A stretch of 64,000 bases of DNA from Aurifilum marmelostoma. Its lineage: Eukaryota > Ascomycota > Sordariomycetes > Diaporthales > Cryphonectriaceae. The notes under the pieces were generated by a model. That model was not told the DNA's origin and ran no database searches. It saw nothing but the letters and a program-made list of their open reading frames with translations. Shown here piece after piece: positions 9,251-19,902 of the stretch. The stretch covers positions 186,001 through 250,000 of the forward strand of contig JAMXSV010000007.1 in assembly GCA_027559495.1 (NCBI GenBank), given 5' to 3'. A program made the translations under genes and the position numbers. Positions within the stretch are counted from its first letter, which is position 1, and each line of letters starts with the position of its first letter.

Positions 9251-10888
9251 ATGTTGTACCGGCTCAGAATAAGGCCTAGGGTCATCAAGACCACACCCCA
9301 ACCATACTGGATCTGCCCATCCTGCGGTCCTCCAACAACAACAACAACACCACCCTCCTCACAACAAAAACAACAACACCAACCCCCCAAAAGCAGCCGC
9401 CGCCATGCCTCCTCGACCAGCCGCCACGCCAGAACCACACCCAACAACCCCAAGCAGGTGATCTTCTCGGGAATCCAGCCCACGGGCGTGCCACACCTGG
9501 GCAACTACCTCGGCGCGCTCAGGCAGTGGGTCAGGCTGCAGGACGGCGCGGGCGCCGACGCGGCGCTGCTGTACTCGGTCGTGGACCTGCACGCCATCAC
9601 GGTCCCGCAGCAGGCCGCGGAGCTGCGGCGGCAGAGGAGGGAGATGCTGGCCGCGCTGGTGGCTGTCGGGCTGGATCCGGAGAGGAGCGCCATCTTTTAT
9701 CAGAGCTCGGTGAGTTTCTGGATAGCCCTAATGGAAAAGCGCCCCCCGGGGGGGGGCAGGATTGTGTGTGTGAGTGTGAGTGAGGGTGTGTGAGCTGATG
9801 AGGGAGCGGTTTTGTGTGGTACAACTAGGTCCCGGCGCATACGGAGCTCATGTGGATCTTGAGCTGTACAGCCTCGATGGGCTATCTGTCGCGGATGACG
9901 CAGTGGAAGGTATGTCTACTTGTCACGATAGTGGAACTTGAGGGCACCTCAACCAGGAGGCAGGAGAGTACTGATAAAGGTGCATCTGTGCAGAGCAAGC
10001 TGTCCCTGTCTGAGGACACCAGCGCGCTGGACGACAAGGCCAAGGCCGCGCTGAAGCTGGGTTTGTTCTCATATCCGGTCCTACAGGCGGCGGATATCAT
10101 GGTACATCGGTGCGAGACTTTCCTTCATCATTTTGGAGATATATACTGCTGGGATCCCCTGGCCAGGACGTGTATATGTGTGTGTGCGCGTGTGTGTGTC
10201 CTCTCGCTGATATTCTACCCAGAGCTACTCATGTCCCCGTCGGCGAAGACCAGAAACAGCACATCGAGTTCGCGCGCGAGTGCGCCACCAACTTCAACGC
10301 AACCTACCGCAACGCAGTTCTCGTCCCTCCCGAGACGATCCTCTGTAAATTTCCCTACGGTCCCCCTCGTCCTGTTACCCAAAGAAACAAGCCCCTTTTG
10401 GCTAACACTCCCAAGCCCCGGCCCGCCGCGTCATGTCCCTCACCCAGCCCACGTCCAAAATGTCCAAGTCCGACACCAACCCGTCCTCCCGGGTCCTCCT
10501 CACAGACACGCCCGAGCAGGTCAGGAACAAGATCATGCGCGCCTTGACCGACTCGCAGACCGACCACATCTCCTACGACCCGCAGCAGCGGCCCGGCGTC
10601 TCCAATCTGCTCGAGATCCTGGCCATTCTCGAGGGCGATGACGAGACCAGGTCCCCTGCCGAGATGGCGCGGGACTTTGACGGCGTGCAGCACCCGCTCA
10701 AGTCGCTGAAGCAGCGGACCGCGGAGGCTGTGGTGCGGGCCATGGGTGATGTGAGGGAGAGGTATCGGGAGCTGCTGGACAAGAGGGACGGGGCCTGGCT
10801 GGATGAGATTGAGGCTATCGGGGCCGAGAAGGCCAGGGCGAGCGCAGATGTCACCATGCGGCTTGTGAAGGAGGCCGTTGGGTTCTAG
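9251..10888 (+). CDS. msw1: Tryptophanyl-tRNA synthetase, mitochondrial
   Basis: Class I synthetase charging mitochondrial tRNA-Trp. Five exons: 9251-9709, 9829-9909, 9994-10109, 10223-10344, 10416-10888 (416 residues). The N-terminal 65 residues are basic and Thr/Gln/Pro/Ser-rich with no early acidic residues, in keeping with mitochondrial import. The catalytic fold begins [20 protein letters not shown], where PHLGN is the HIGH-type signature. [19 protein letters not shown] and [18 protein letters not shown] follow, and the KMSKS loop is SKMSKSD. The C-terminal helical anticodon-binding domain ends RLVKEAVGF. The third intron (10110-10222) uses donor GTGCGA, which gives HRATHVPVG in frame, and contains a TG microsatellite. 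The first intron has a C6-G9 run. Splice phases all agree. Confidence 0.92.
10171..10199 (+). repeat. TG microsatellite in a TrpRS intron
   Basis: Short imperfect (TG)n/(CG) tract inside the intron 10110-10222. Confidence 0.7.
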
Positions 10889-11136
10889 GAAACTTCTGTA
10901 CATGTGGAATCTACGTAAAGAAACCTCACCTCTCACTTGGAGCAGACCCTGTCAGGCCGACCGACTATCAGCCATGATCCAGAATACATTGCAGAGTCTC
11001 CTATCGCCATCGATCAATAGATCCCTCAAGACTTCATCTCGATTTGCATCTCAGTTCCCTTTCGTCTATCCTAACGCCCTGAAGAAATCCAACACACACA
11101 CACGACGCCGTTGATGCTCTCTTGTCTATGCGCCAA

Positions 11137-14100
11137 TCACGATGCATACGCAAAGCTGGATCCCCTGCATGCTAACCAGAATTCTCTCACCACTGCGTTC
11201 GTCTGACGTGAACCTCGGAGGCTTGCGCGGTTCCAAGTGTTAGCGCGGCATGTCCACGGCGACAACACAGAGGGAGAGGAGGCAGGTTTTGTTACTCACT
11301 TGATAACTTTTTTCAGGAATACGGACTTGTCCCCGTCTGTCACCTGCGTGCTGGGAAATGCTGGGTCGAACAGGGCAGCCTCCAGCCACCCCTTGGCCCG
11401 CGGATGCTGAAAGACGAGCTTCTTAAGAGGGTCGCTCAGCTTATCTAGCTCGCTACGAGACGCGTTGCCGCCAACGTTCTGGACCAGAGAGCGGGCCAAA
11501 AGGGGCCCGAGGTGTTCGATGGCATTCTCGAACCCGGCCTGTATAGCTGGATCCTCGACTTTTATTGTCACGAAGCCTGACTGTTTCGTGTCGTCTTTTC
11601 GTTAACAAGGACTAGTCCAGAAGCAAGGCTCGATCACTAGAGGATCTTGGATGTTACGTACCCAAAAGTCGCACGCACTTCCCTTGAGGAGCGGCTCTTT
11701 GCCGTCAAGCACTGTCAGGGCAAACATGAAGAAGAACTCGAGGTCTGTGCTTGGCTGGACTTGCAAAAGCGCTTCCGGGTGTCTTAGCATGACGTGGTGG
11801 ACAAACTCAATGCCGTTCTGTGCAAGATCGGGGTCACTATCCGGATCTATTTAAAATTAGTCATGTACTCATCTTACACGTAATGCTTTGTGGTTTGGCG
11901 CTCTCACCAGATACTTCTCTCAAGAGTCCCAAGACCCATGGGAGTAAAGATGAAAGGCAGCTTAGGATCTGAGCCTTGGAGCGGCTGCCCAGGGAGCTCA
12001 CGAACGAGCAGGCCGTGCTGATCATAATCCCTATCCTGGGGTTGGCAGCAGCAGTGTTCTGTGTGAAGAACTCGACAACACTGTCGGGAGAAAAGACAAA
12101 TGGTCCATCTTCAGTCTCGGAGAACCCCGCTCTGAAGATGTTGCAGACGGTCTCGGTCACTTCTCCGCTCTGCCCAAAGGCCTGGTGCAGCTCTGTTATG
12201 ACTGCCATGATGTGGTTCTGGATGATCATGAGGCGCTCACTCCTGGGTCCTAATGAGTCGGTCTCGGGCTTGTCCAGATCAATAGGTCCCTCGGATAGGC
12301 TCTGCACGCCCTTAGCCATGCTTGCCATTAGCCTGAGCACCCTTTCTGCGATCAGTAAAGAGGCCTCGTCAGCAGATGCTGGCGCGTTCTTTTGCATCGC
12401 TAGATCCATGCGCAGCCTGGTTTCTAACCAGGGCTTCATGTCTGGCTCATCTGCGCTCTCTGGCTGGGTTCTCAGTCGCAGGCATTTTTGTGCATCAGCG
12501 TTGAGCAGCGAGATGAGTTGCTCGAGGTAGTCGAGCTTGGGGTCCTCCTGGGGGATGGCCTGGACGATGGACGCGATGCCGGTGATGATCCTCTCCTCGG
12601 ACACCGAGTCGATGCCTAGGCCATGTATCCGATGGAAGTGCTGAAGAAAGGCTTCAACATGGTCCTTGAGCAGAGAACGACATGAAGAGCAGAGCGTCAT
12701 GATGGACTTTGAGGAAGAGCCACCGAGTAGCCCATCCTCCCCGACAACACTAAAGAGAAGCTCGAGGGCGGCGGCCAAGTATTGATGGTGGCGCTCGAAG
12801 AAGTCTGAATACCGCTCGATGGTAGACAAGCTTGTCTGTAACAGTCGAGGTGGTATTTCAGACCGCGCCGGGCCAGGGCTGACGAGCTGAAACAGCTCAG
12901 AGGAAAAGACTTTGTGCAAGTCCTCATCGCAGTTGCCGCTGTCCCCAACACAATCACTCAGCGCCCCCAAGCAAAAAAGGGCAGCCTCGATCTGCGCCCA
13001 GTCCCGTACTGACAGAGACTGGAGGAGCAGATCGACGAAATTGCTCACTAGAGTCCTGCCCTCCAGGGCATATACAGCCTGCAAGAAATCTGCAACGTCT
13101 TTCCTTGCTTCGATCCACCCAGTCCTGTCATTGGAGTCCATCTCGCTCCACGAGGTGGCCTCGACGAGTTGGATCTTGCGATAGCAATGCGAAACAGCAT
13201 CCATGACCTGGCTCATGGCGAAGGGTAGCCAGCTGTAAGACGAGGCCTCTTCCATAAAGACGGTATCTGTCAATGTCTCGACGAATGTCGCCCAAAATTC
13301 CAGGGCAGGCACAAACATCCTGTCCTCCCCGACCAGGATGCCGTTGCAATTGAGAAGTCCGCACAGTCTCTGCAGCATTCTTTGTGAAGCCTCTCCTGTG
13401 TCTTCCATTAGGGTCATGATTTTTGCGTCGCCAGCACAAATCAGCATTACGCCGTACTGAGTCAGGGCAAAGTCAAAATCACCCGCAACCAGCTGCATGT
13501 AGTGATCTCTGGACCAGTCACTTTCGAAAAAGGCGAACAGAGCCTCGTAATGCTCGTCCCTCAAGAACCCGGAATAGTTTTGCAGGATATCGATGAACAG
13601 CTCCATCGTCGGCAACGATAGCTCCTCGATCTGGATGCACTGCAGGGCAGGAATTATAAGGTTCCGCAGAGGAGCCTTCAGCGTATCCTCACTGGGTGGC
13701 AACCTTTGCTCATACATTACCCAAGACTGTAGCAGTGTTAGTCATTGTGTATCGCAGGTCAAAGCAGAAATTCGGATAAGAGAGCTCGACCAGAGAGCAA
13801 GCTCAGGAGACTCACCTGCAAGCATTTGATAGCTTCTTCGCGGATCTTCAGGCCCGAGGGGGTCGGGATCGAGATGACCTGTGCGAGAAGAACCGCTACA
13901 TCCTCCCCGTTGCGGATGAGACAGTCATGTACTCCTGAGCTACTCCGGGTCAGTAATGGAAGCCAATGGGGTCCAAGACGGCGCGTCTTACTTTTTTTGT
14001 GACTTCATCTCCGTTCTCGCAACTTCTTCTACGAGCACTGTGACGAACCAGATTGCTGCTAAAAAGCTGGTCTCGGAGAGGCCCGAGATGAGGTCCGAGA

Positions 14101-14699
14101 CAGCCACGTTCTTGGACTCGTCCCTCGTTGCAACGCGGCCAATGTCGAGACAGTACAGCAGATGGCGTACACAATCGGGCCAGAGATGAGAGAAGTGGAT
14201 GAAGAAAGTGACGAGAGCGGATGCTAGCTTTCGAATCACGATTGCACCGCTTCCGTCTGTTAGAGATCGGCTGAACCAGCCAAGGAGGCTCAGAAGGAGC
14301 TGTCTTGCATCATCATCCGCCAGGTTCGAGCTGTTAAGAAGTCAGTACTCTGACATGGAAGGGATAGGACACCACCAAAAGTGTGGCACAAGTTCCCTAC
14401 CTCTCTGTATTGAGCTTGATGATGATTGTCAAGGCCCCAAAGAACTTGACCTGGTCATCTGGCCGCTCCAACATGCCATGGGCGAACTGCCACCCTGCAG
14501 GGGACCGCTGAAGACGCTGAAGAGCATCCTGAGTCCTTGCGATGACGTTGGGAGGGGCGGGTTGATACAAAGCCGAGATCAGCTGGCTTAGAATCAGCCA
14601 GCGAACATTCAGACCAGCAAGAGGACGTGCATGTGGATATTCGAAGTTACTCACCGATTCGGCCTCATCTAGAGTTGATGGTAATGGTAGGGGGTCCAT
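11137..14699 (-). CDS. Importin-13/Kap122-type karyopherin (importin-beta family)
   Basis: Nuclear transport receptor of the importin-beta superfamily, most like importin 13 / yeast Kap122 (Pdr6). It would carry proteins through nuclear pores under Ran control. Eight exons on the minus strand: 14699-14655, 14582-14401, 14330-13992, 13939-13816, 13726-11908, 11846-11662, 11580-11300, 11221-11137. The sum is 3060 nt, 1019 residues, with every junction in phase. The N-terminus reads LISALYQPAPPNVIARTQDA then LQRLQRSPAGWQFAHGML, the usual first HEAT repeat, followed by KFFGALTIIIKLN. The rest is helical HEAT-repeat sequence. The reading frame appears to stop at 11296, but that TGA lies in a GTGAGT donor. 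With branch GCTAACAC, a last 85-nt exon adds LRGSRQTNAVVREFWLACRG and ends FAYAS. The start is the first ATG in frame. Cargo cannot be told from sequence. Confidence 0.88.
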
Positions 14700-15982
14700 C
14701 TTGTCTTGCACCAAACATAGCGACGGCTAGCAAGCCTCGGCGGAAATCGTGTGCTGCGCAGGAGCGGTCGCGCAGGCTGAAGACGAGGGTGGCACTGGAC
14801 CACAGTGTGGGGCGCTTCTTTTGGGGTCAGAGGATGATGAGAAGAAGATGGGCGGCTGAGGCTGTGTCTGCATTGCTCTGTCTACATGGCATTATTCTGC
14901 GATGGAGGGTGTGTGGGGGTGGGTTTCAACAGGGGAAGAGGCAAGTCAACATGGCTGTTTGTATTCGCAGGGTACAGACTGTGGTCGGTACCAGTGTGAC
15001 GGTGCTGGGATGTGGAAGGAGACTGTGGGAGACGACGTCTGGTAGTGGGGTAAAAATGTCAGCTTTATCGATAAGATGCACAGTACTTACTGTAAGTGTC
15101 CTGATGGCGCCTGACAGGCAGGCAGACGGGGCGCACCCATCAGCCGCTAGCACCTCCAGAGCCCAATGCGGCCCCCCCCCCCTCAGGTCTAGATTCTGTG
15201 TGCATCCTCCTCCAGTGGAGGGGCCCATACTAATTTTCCAGTCTCTTCTGTACGATTTGTTTGGATGCTGTCGAAGGGTGGCGTGCACTGCCCGTTTCCC
15301 AGCGCGTTCATTTTTGCATCCAACGACTTATCAAATTGTAACTAACTACCTTCCAGATAGCCGATAGTCTCGCAAAAACTTTTTCTTCTTCTTTCACGGG
15401 GGTGCCATTATGAGGCATTTTGACGTTATCTTCTGGAAAATCAAAGGTGGAAACATGGGTGGGTTGAAGCCAATGCTTTTGAGCAGCAGTACCTCCGGTG
15501 GCAGCAGGTAGTGAGTACGCCAGCCAGGCCTACCTACAGGGCCTACAGCAGTGTTTTGTCCTGCCTAAGGAGTGTTCTATAGCGAGTGTGCACTAGACAG
15601 TGGCTACGCCGACAGTAATCTCCAAATTCGGTCGCTATCTTCAGGGGAAAAAGGCACACATCACACCCTGGACATAACTTAAAAAAACATAACTGATAGT
15701 TCTCCGGAACGAGGCTGGCTTCATTCACTCTTAAACCGAAGCAAAACGAGCCGCCCGTACAGAGATCGTCTTGGGGGTCACCCGAATTAGGTAGGACATA
15801 TCGGACAGCGGTGGCAGTGGGGCATGCCAGATTGGAGACTCGGAAGGTGGGGTGCTGAGCAGCGTTTCCGCTAGGTGCCTCCAGACGGTATCTTGCCCCT
15901 CCAATGCTCCCTCTTGAACCTAATAAATCTGCCATATACACCTCTCAGTTTTTGCTACCCCCATCTCTTGCAGGCGTCATTC
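14700..15982. other. Divergent importin/aminopeptidase intergenic region
   Basis: About 1.3 kb between two divergent starts. It holds TTATCGATAA at 15065-15074, a C-run at 15173-15182 and pyrimidine-rich sequence before the aminopeptidase, with an acceptor-like CTCTTGCAG at about 15965-15973. A long plus-strand frame (to 15367) has no recognisable protein character. Confidence 0.5.
15065..15074. promoter_or_regulatory. Palindrome TTATCGATAA
   Basis: Same 10-bp core as the palindrome upstream of uS10m, here about 366 bp upstream of the importin gene start. Function inferred only from recurrence in promoter regions. Confidence 0.3.
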
Positions 15983-18218
15983 ATGTTGTTCATTCTTTGT
16001 AGGCCCTTTTCCACTGCTACACGCAAGTGCCCGTCATTCAATTCTAGATTTTCCCGGATCACGCATACACCTCCAGTCAAGACCCCGCCTGTCTTCGTCT
16101 CTTGGGCAACAACACCATCCTCTTGGACCGCCGCATATAGCAGTGCTGCAGTCGATATGGAGACCGTGGAGACCAGCAGCCGGCTCGCTGAGCTGCGCAA
16201 GCTCATGAGAGACCGTAATATTGACGTATACGGTCAGCATCCCCCCCCCCCCTTTCCCGCTCCCCAACCCCTTCATTAACCATGCACATGCTGACGGGGT
16301 TTTTGCTCTCCAGTGGTGCCTTCAGAAGACAGTCACTCCTCTGAGTACATCGCTCCTTGCGATGCTAGGAGAGAATTCATCTCTGGCTTTAGCGGCTCGG
16401 CAGGCTGTGCAGTCATCACCCATGACAAGGCGGCCCTGGCGACGGATGGCAGATACTTCAACCAGGCTTCCAAGCAGCTCGACAACAACTGGACTCTCCT
16501 GAAGCAGGGTCTACAAGACGTACCTACCTGGCAGGAATGGTCTGCAGATGAGTCTGCGGGTGGCAAGACCGTCGGTGTGGACCCAACCCTGATCACAAGC
16601 CAGACTGCCGAGAAGTTGCTTGCCGACATCGAGAGGAAAGGCGGCTCGGACCTCGTCGCCGTTGGTGAGAACCTGGTAGACATCGTCTGGGGACAGGCCA
16701 GACCCGGTCGACCCAATGAGCCGGTGAAGCTGCTTCCCCAAAAGTACGCCGGTAAGGACACCAAGGAGAAACTCGTGGGCCTGCGGAAGGAGCTGGCCAA
16801 GAAGAACCTTGCCTGCTTCGTCGTCTCTATGCTCGATGAGATCGCCTGGCTGTTCAACCTGCGCGGGAACGATATACCATACAACCCGGTCTTTTTCTCC
16901 TATGCCATCATCACTGCCGAGGATGCGACTCTATATATCGACTCGACGAAGCTTGCTGATGGCTGTGATGAATACCTGACCAAGAGTGGCGTCACTGTCA
17001 AACCCTACAGCAGCCTCTTCGACGACGCCACGACGCTCAGCAAGGCCCTGGCAGAAGATGACTCTGTAAACGATACCAAGTCGGCAAAGCGATACGGGAT
17101 TTCTACCAAGGGCTCCTGGGCGCTTAAACTAGCTCTAGGGGATGAGTCCGTTGAGGAGATCCGATCACCGGTTGGTGACTTCAAGGCACAAAAGAACGAG
17201 ACCGAGTTGGAAGGCATGCGGCAGTGCCATATCCGAGATGGTGCCGCACTGACAGCTTTCTTCGCCTGGCTGGAGGATCAGCTGGTCAACAAGAAGGCAG
17301 TCGTCGACGAGGTCACCGCCGCCGACAAGCTCGAGGAGTTGCGATCGAAGCAGGAGAACTTTGTCGGCCTCTCCTTTCCGACGATATCATCGACAGGTGC
17401 CAAGTAAGTGAACAATACGTGGCGACCTCGAGGGGTATGATCCCAAAACTGACATACATGGTACAGTGCTGCTGTCATCCACTACAGTCCGGAGAAAGGG
17501 AACTGTTCCATCATCGATCCGAATAAGGTCTATCTCTGCGACTCTGGAGCACAATTTCTGGACGGCACGACAGATACCACGCGGACGCTGCACTTCGGAA
17601 CGCCCACCAAGAAAGAGATACTGGCCAACACTCTGGTGCTAAAGGGCAATATAGCTCTGGACCGTGCTATCTTCCCCAAGGGCACGACCGGTTTTGCGCT
17701 AGACTGCCTAGCCCGCCAATTCCTATGGGTGCGTCCCACTTCTCTTGATGACCTCGATCCAGTATACATGACACTAACAAGGGCTTGGGCAGAATGAGGG
17801 GCTGGACTACCGTCACGGTACAGGCCATGGTGTTGGGTCCTATCTGAATGTGCACGAGGGCCCTATTGGCATTGGGACGAGGAAGAACTATGCCGACGTG
17901 TACATATCAGCAGGGAACGTCACGTCGATCGAGCCAGGCTACTACGAGGATGGAGAGTTTGGAATTCGTATCGAGAACATCGCGATCGTGAAAGAGATCG
18001 CGACGACCTTCCAGTTCGGCGACAGGCCTTTCCTCGGTTTCGAGCACGTCACAATGACTCCGTACTGCCGGAAGCTGATCGACATAGATCTCCTGACCCA
18101 GGGCGAGAGAGACTGGCTCAATGACTACCACAAGGAGATATATGAAAAGACCAAGGACTTCTTCAAGGACGACGAGTTTACGTTGGCCTGGCTGAAGAGG
18201 GAGACGGCTCCTCTGTGA
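15983..18218 (+). CDS. ampp: Xaa-Pro aminopeptidase P (M24B)
   Basis: Metallopeptidase that removes an N-terminal residue preceding proline. Exons: 15983-16232, 16314-17403, 17467-17728, 17793-18218. Two in-frame starts exist. The ATG at 15983 adds 58 residues beginning [18 protein letters not shown], rich in Arg/Lys/Ser/Thr and almost free of acidic residues, like a mitochondrial presequence. The ATG at 16157 ([17 protein letters not shown]) gives 617 residues, the usual cytosolic length. Creatinase-like domains occupy the N-terminal half ([17 protein letters not shown]). The pita-bread catalytic domain carries the metal ligands: Asp pair in [17 protein letters not shown], His in [16 protein letters not shown], and Glu in [18 protein letters not shown]. 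It converges on the FUN14 gene 130 bp downstream. The enzyme call is firm; start use is open. Confidence 0.93.
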
Positions 18219-18348
18219 GCGAGCCCCGACTGCATAAGTCACAGAGTTGGCATGACGGGTGGCAACAAAAAGCGAGAGTGCCGTTCTGGCCAGGATATTC
18301 AGAAGCGTGGATGGTCTTGAGTATACTACTGTACAGGGATATATCCGT

Positions 18349-18955
18349 TTAGAACTGCATGAAGGCCGCCAGCGCAAACGTCGTACCAAAGGCCAGTTTG
18401 AAAGTCGGGTTCTTTTCCAGAGCCGATAATACCTTTGAAGACTCCACCCTCTGTCTCAACCTCAGCGTGCCCAAGAGATCGATGCCGCTGCGAGAAGCCA
18501 CCTGTGTAAAAAGAAGGGTTTGCTGGTCAGCCTTTCACGTATTCTCATATTAAGAGGCCAACACTGTCGACTTACCTGAATAGCCACGATTGCTATGCCC
18601 GTCAGCAGGACCAATGTTTTGGAAAAGACACTGACCAGCACCCCAGCCAGGAAGCCTAGGGACCAAGCCAGCACCCGTCAGTCACACTTATTCTCTGCAA
18701 CTGCACACAAGCGGGAGTCCCCTCACCTGCAAGACTACCTCCAGACAGCTGCTTGATAACCTCGGGGCTCAGCCACTCCTCGGACTCGGCCACCACACGC
18801 TCCACGGCTGGCGGTGGAGATCTTGATGTGGCAGGCACAGGTTCAAGACGTATGGGCCGCTGGCGACTAGCGAGGAACAGACTTGTTGACATGCCCAGTG
18901 TGAGCGGAACGGCATGGCGTCGGAGGGCACCGCGGCAGAGGGCTATTGTTGCCAT
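18349..18955 (-). CDS. FUN14 family protein
   Basis: Small membrane protein of the FUN14 family. Animal FUNDC1 is an outer-mitochondrial-membrane mitophagy receptor, but the fungal role is less defined. Exons on the minus strand: 18955-18727, 18655-18576, 18501-18349 (153 residues, phases 1 and 0). The N-terminus MATIALCRGALRRHAVPL is basic, compatible with mitochondrial targeting. The FUN14 domain covers SPEVIKQLSGGSLAGGFLAG, a hydrophobic segment (GVLVSVFSKTLVLLTGIAIV) and SRSGIDLLG, ending with a second hydrophobic stretch FKLAFGTTFALAAFMQF. No clear LC3/Atg8-binding YxxL motif was identified by eye near the N-terminus. The gene is divergent from the FHA kinase gene. Confidence 0.82.
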
Positions 18956-19902
18956 TGTCAGTGGTGTGTTATTGTCTGGGCTGAGGTTGTTCTCCCGAAT
19001 GCAGTGAGGGTTTGTCCGACATCGACCATGTCTTCAAAACACACGCCTGAATGGACCGACAGACCACTGACGTAGCTGGACAGGGAACATGTAATCGCGC
19101 GGTCTGGCCCAATGTATAAGGATCGCCCAGGGTTAGGGTCAAGATATTAGTGTAGCCCTTTCTCATATCCCAAGGAGTCACCACTTCTCCTCGAGCACTT
19201 ATTACTCCTGCACAAATGTTCTCAAGAGACTTTTTGATAGTGTAGAGGGTATACTTAAGTCCACAAGTGTCCTAGCCTGCCGGCGAATAGTGTGTAAATC
19301 TATCCTAGGTTCCGAAATCACAGTCACAACAGGCTGGCCTGCTTCTTAGTGTGTGTAAGTGTGTCGAGTGAATGTAGAGGAAGCAAGCAGGTACATGCCT
19401 CCTTCCGTGAGAGCCTGCTGACCCCACTGCGTCTGTACTCACCTAGCTAGTAGATGGCTGTCCTAGCGTCAAGGTGAGGTTCTGGTGATGGGAAAGTGGA
19501 AAGTGGAAAATCGAGATAAATTCCCTGGCAGCCTCCTAGTATCTCCATGCTTCCTCTGCGTTCTGCATCGTTCTATCATTTGGACTTTTCGTCGATTTTT
19601 CCAGCTCTCGAATATTTGGCACATTTCTTCCAATTTCTTTTCTACAGATTTTCTCGCAGCCACCATCTGTTGTTGCACCCTCTCTTCTATTTCATCTACT
19701 TTCCCTTCATCACGCATCTGACCTCAAGTCCCATCCCGACTCTTTCCCACCATCTTCTTCTCTCCATTCGCGTTCATCACTACTTCTTTTAATCGCGTAT
19801 CGCAGCGCGATAGTATTCTGCTAGACGGAAGACTCTCTTCACACCCTACGTTCTTCATTCGATCAATTACAGTACAAACCACCGTCGCATCGACCAGTCA
19901 AG
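18956..19902. other. Divergent FUN14/FHA-kinase promoter region
   Basis: The last 400 bp before the kinase ATG are strongly T/C-rich, as in many filamentous-fungal leaders. No gene is supported. Confidence 0.5.

Noticed and set aside
14699..14714. Start of the importin at 14714
   Set aside because: The codon there is TTG; ATG 14699 is the first proper start.
14627..15367. 246-codon plus-strand frame between the importin and aminopeptidase genes
   Set aside because: It overlaps the first importin exon in antisense, has no recognisable domain and an irregular composition; best seen as chance.
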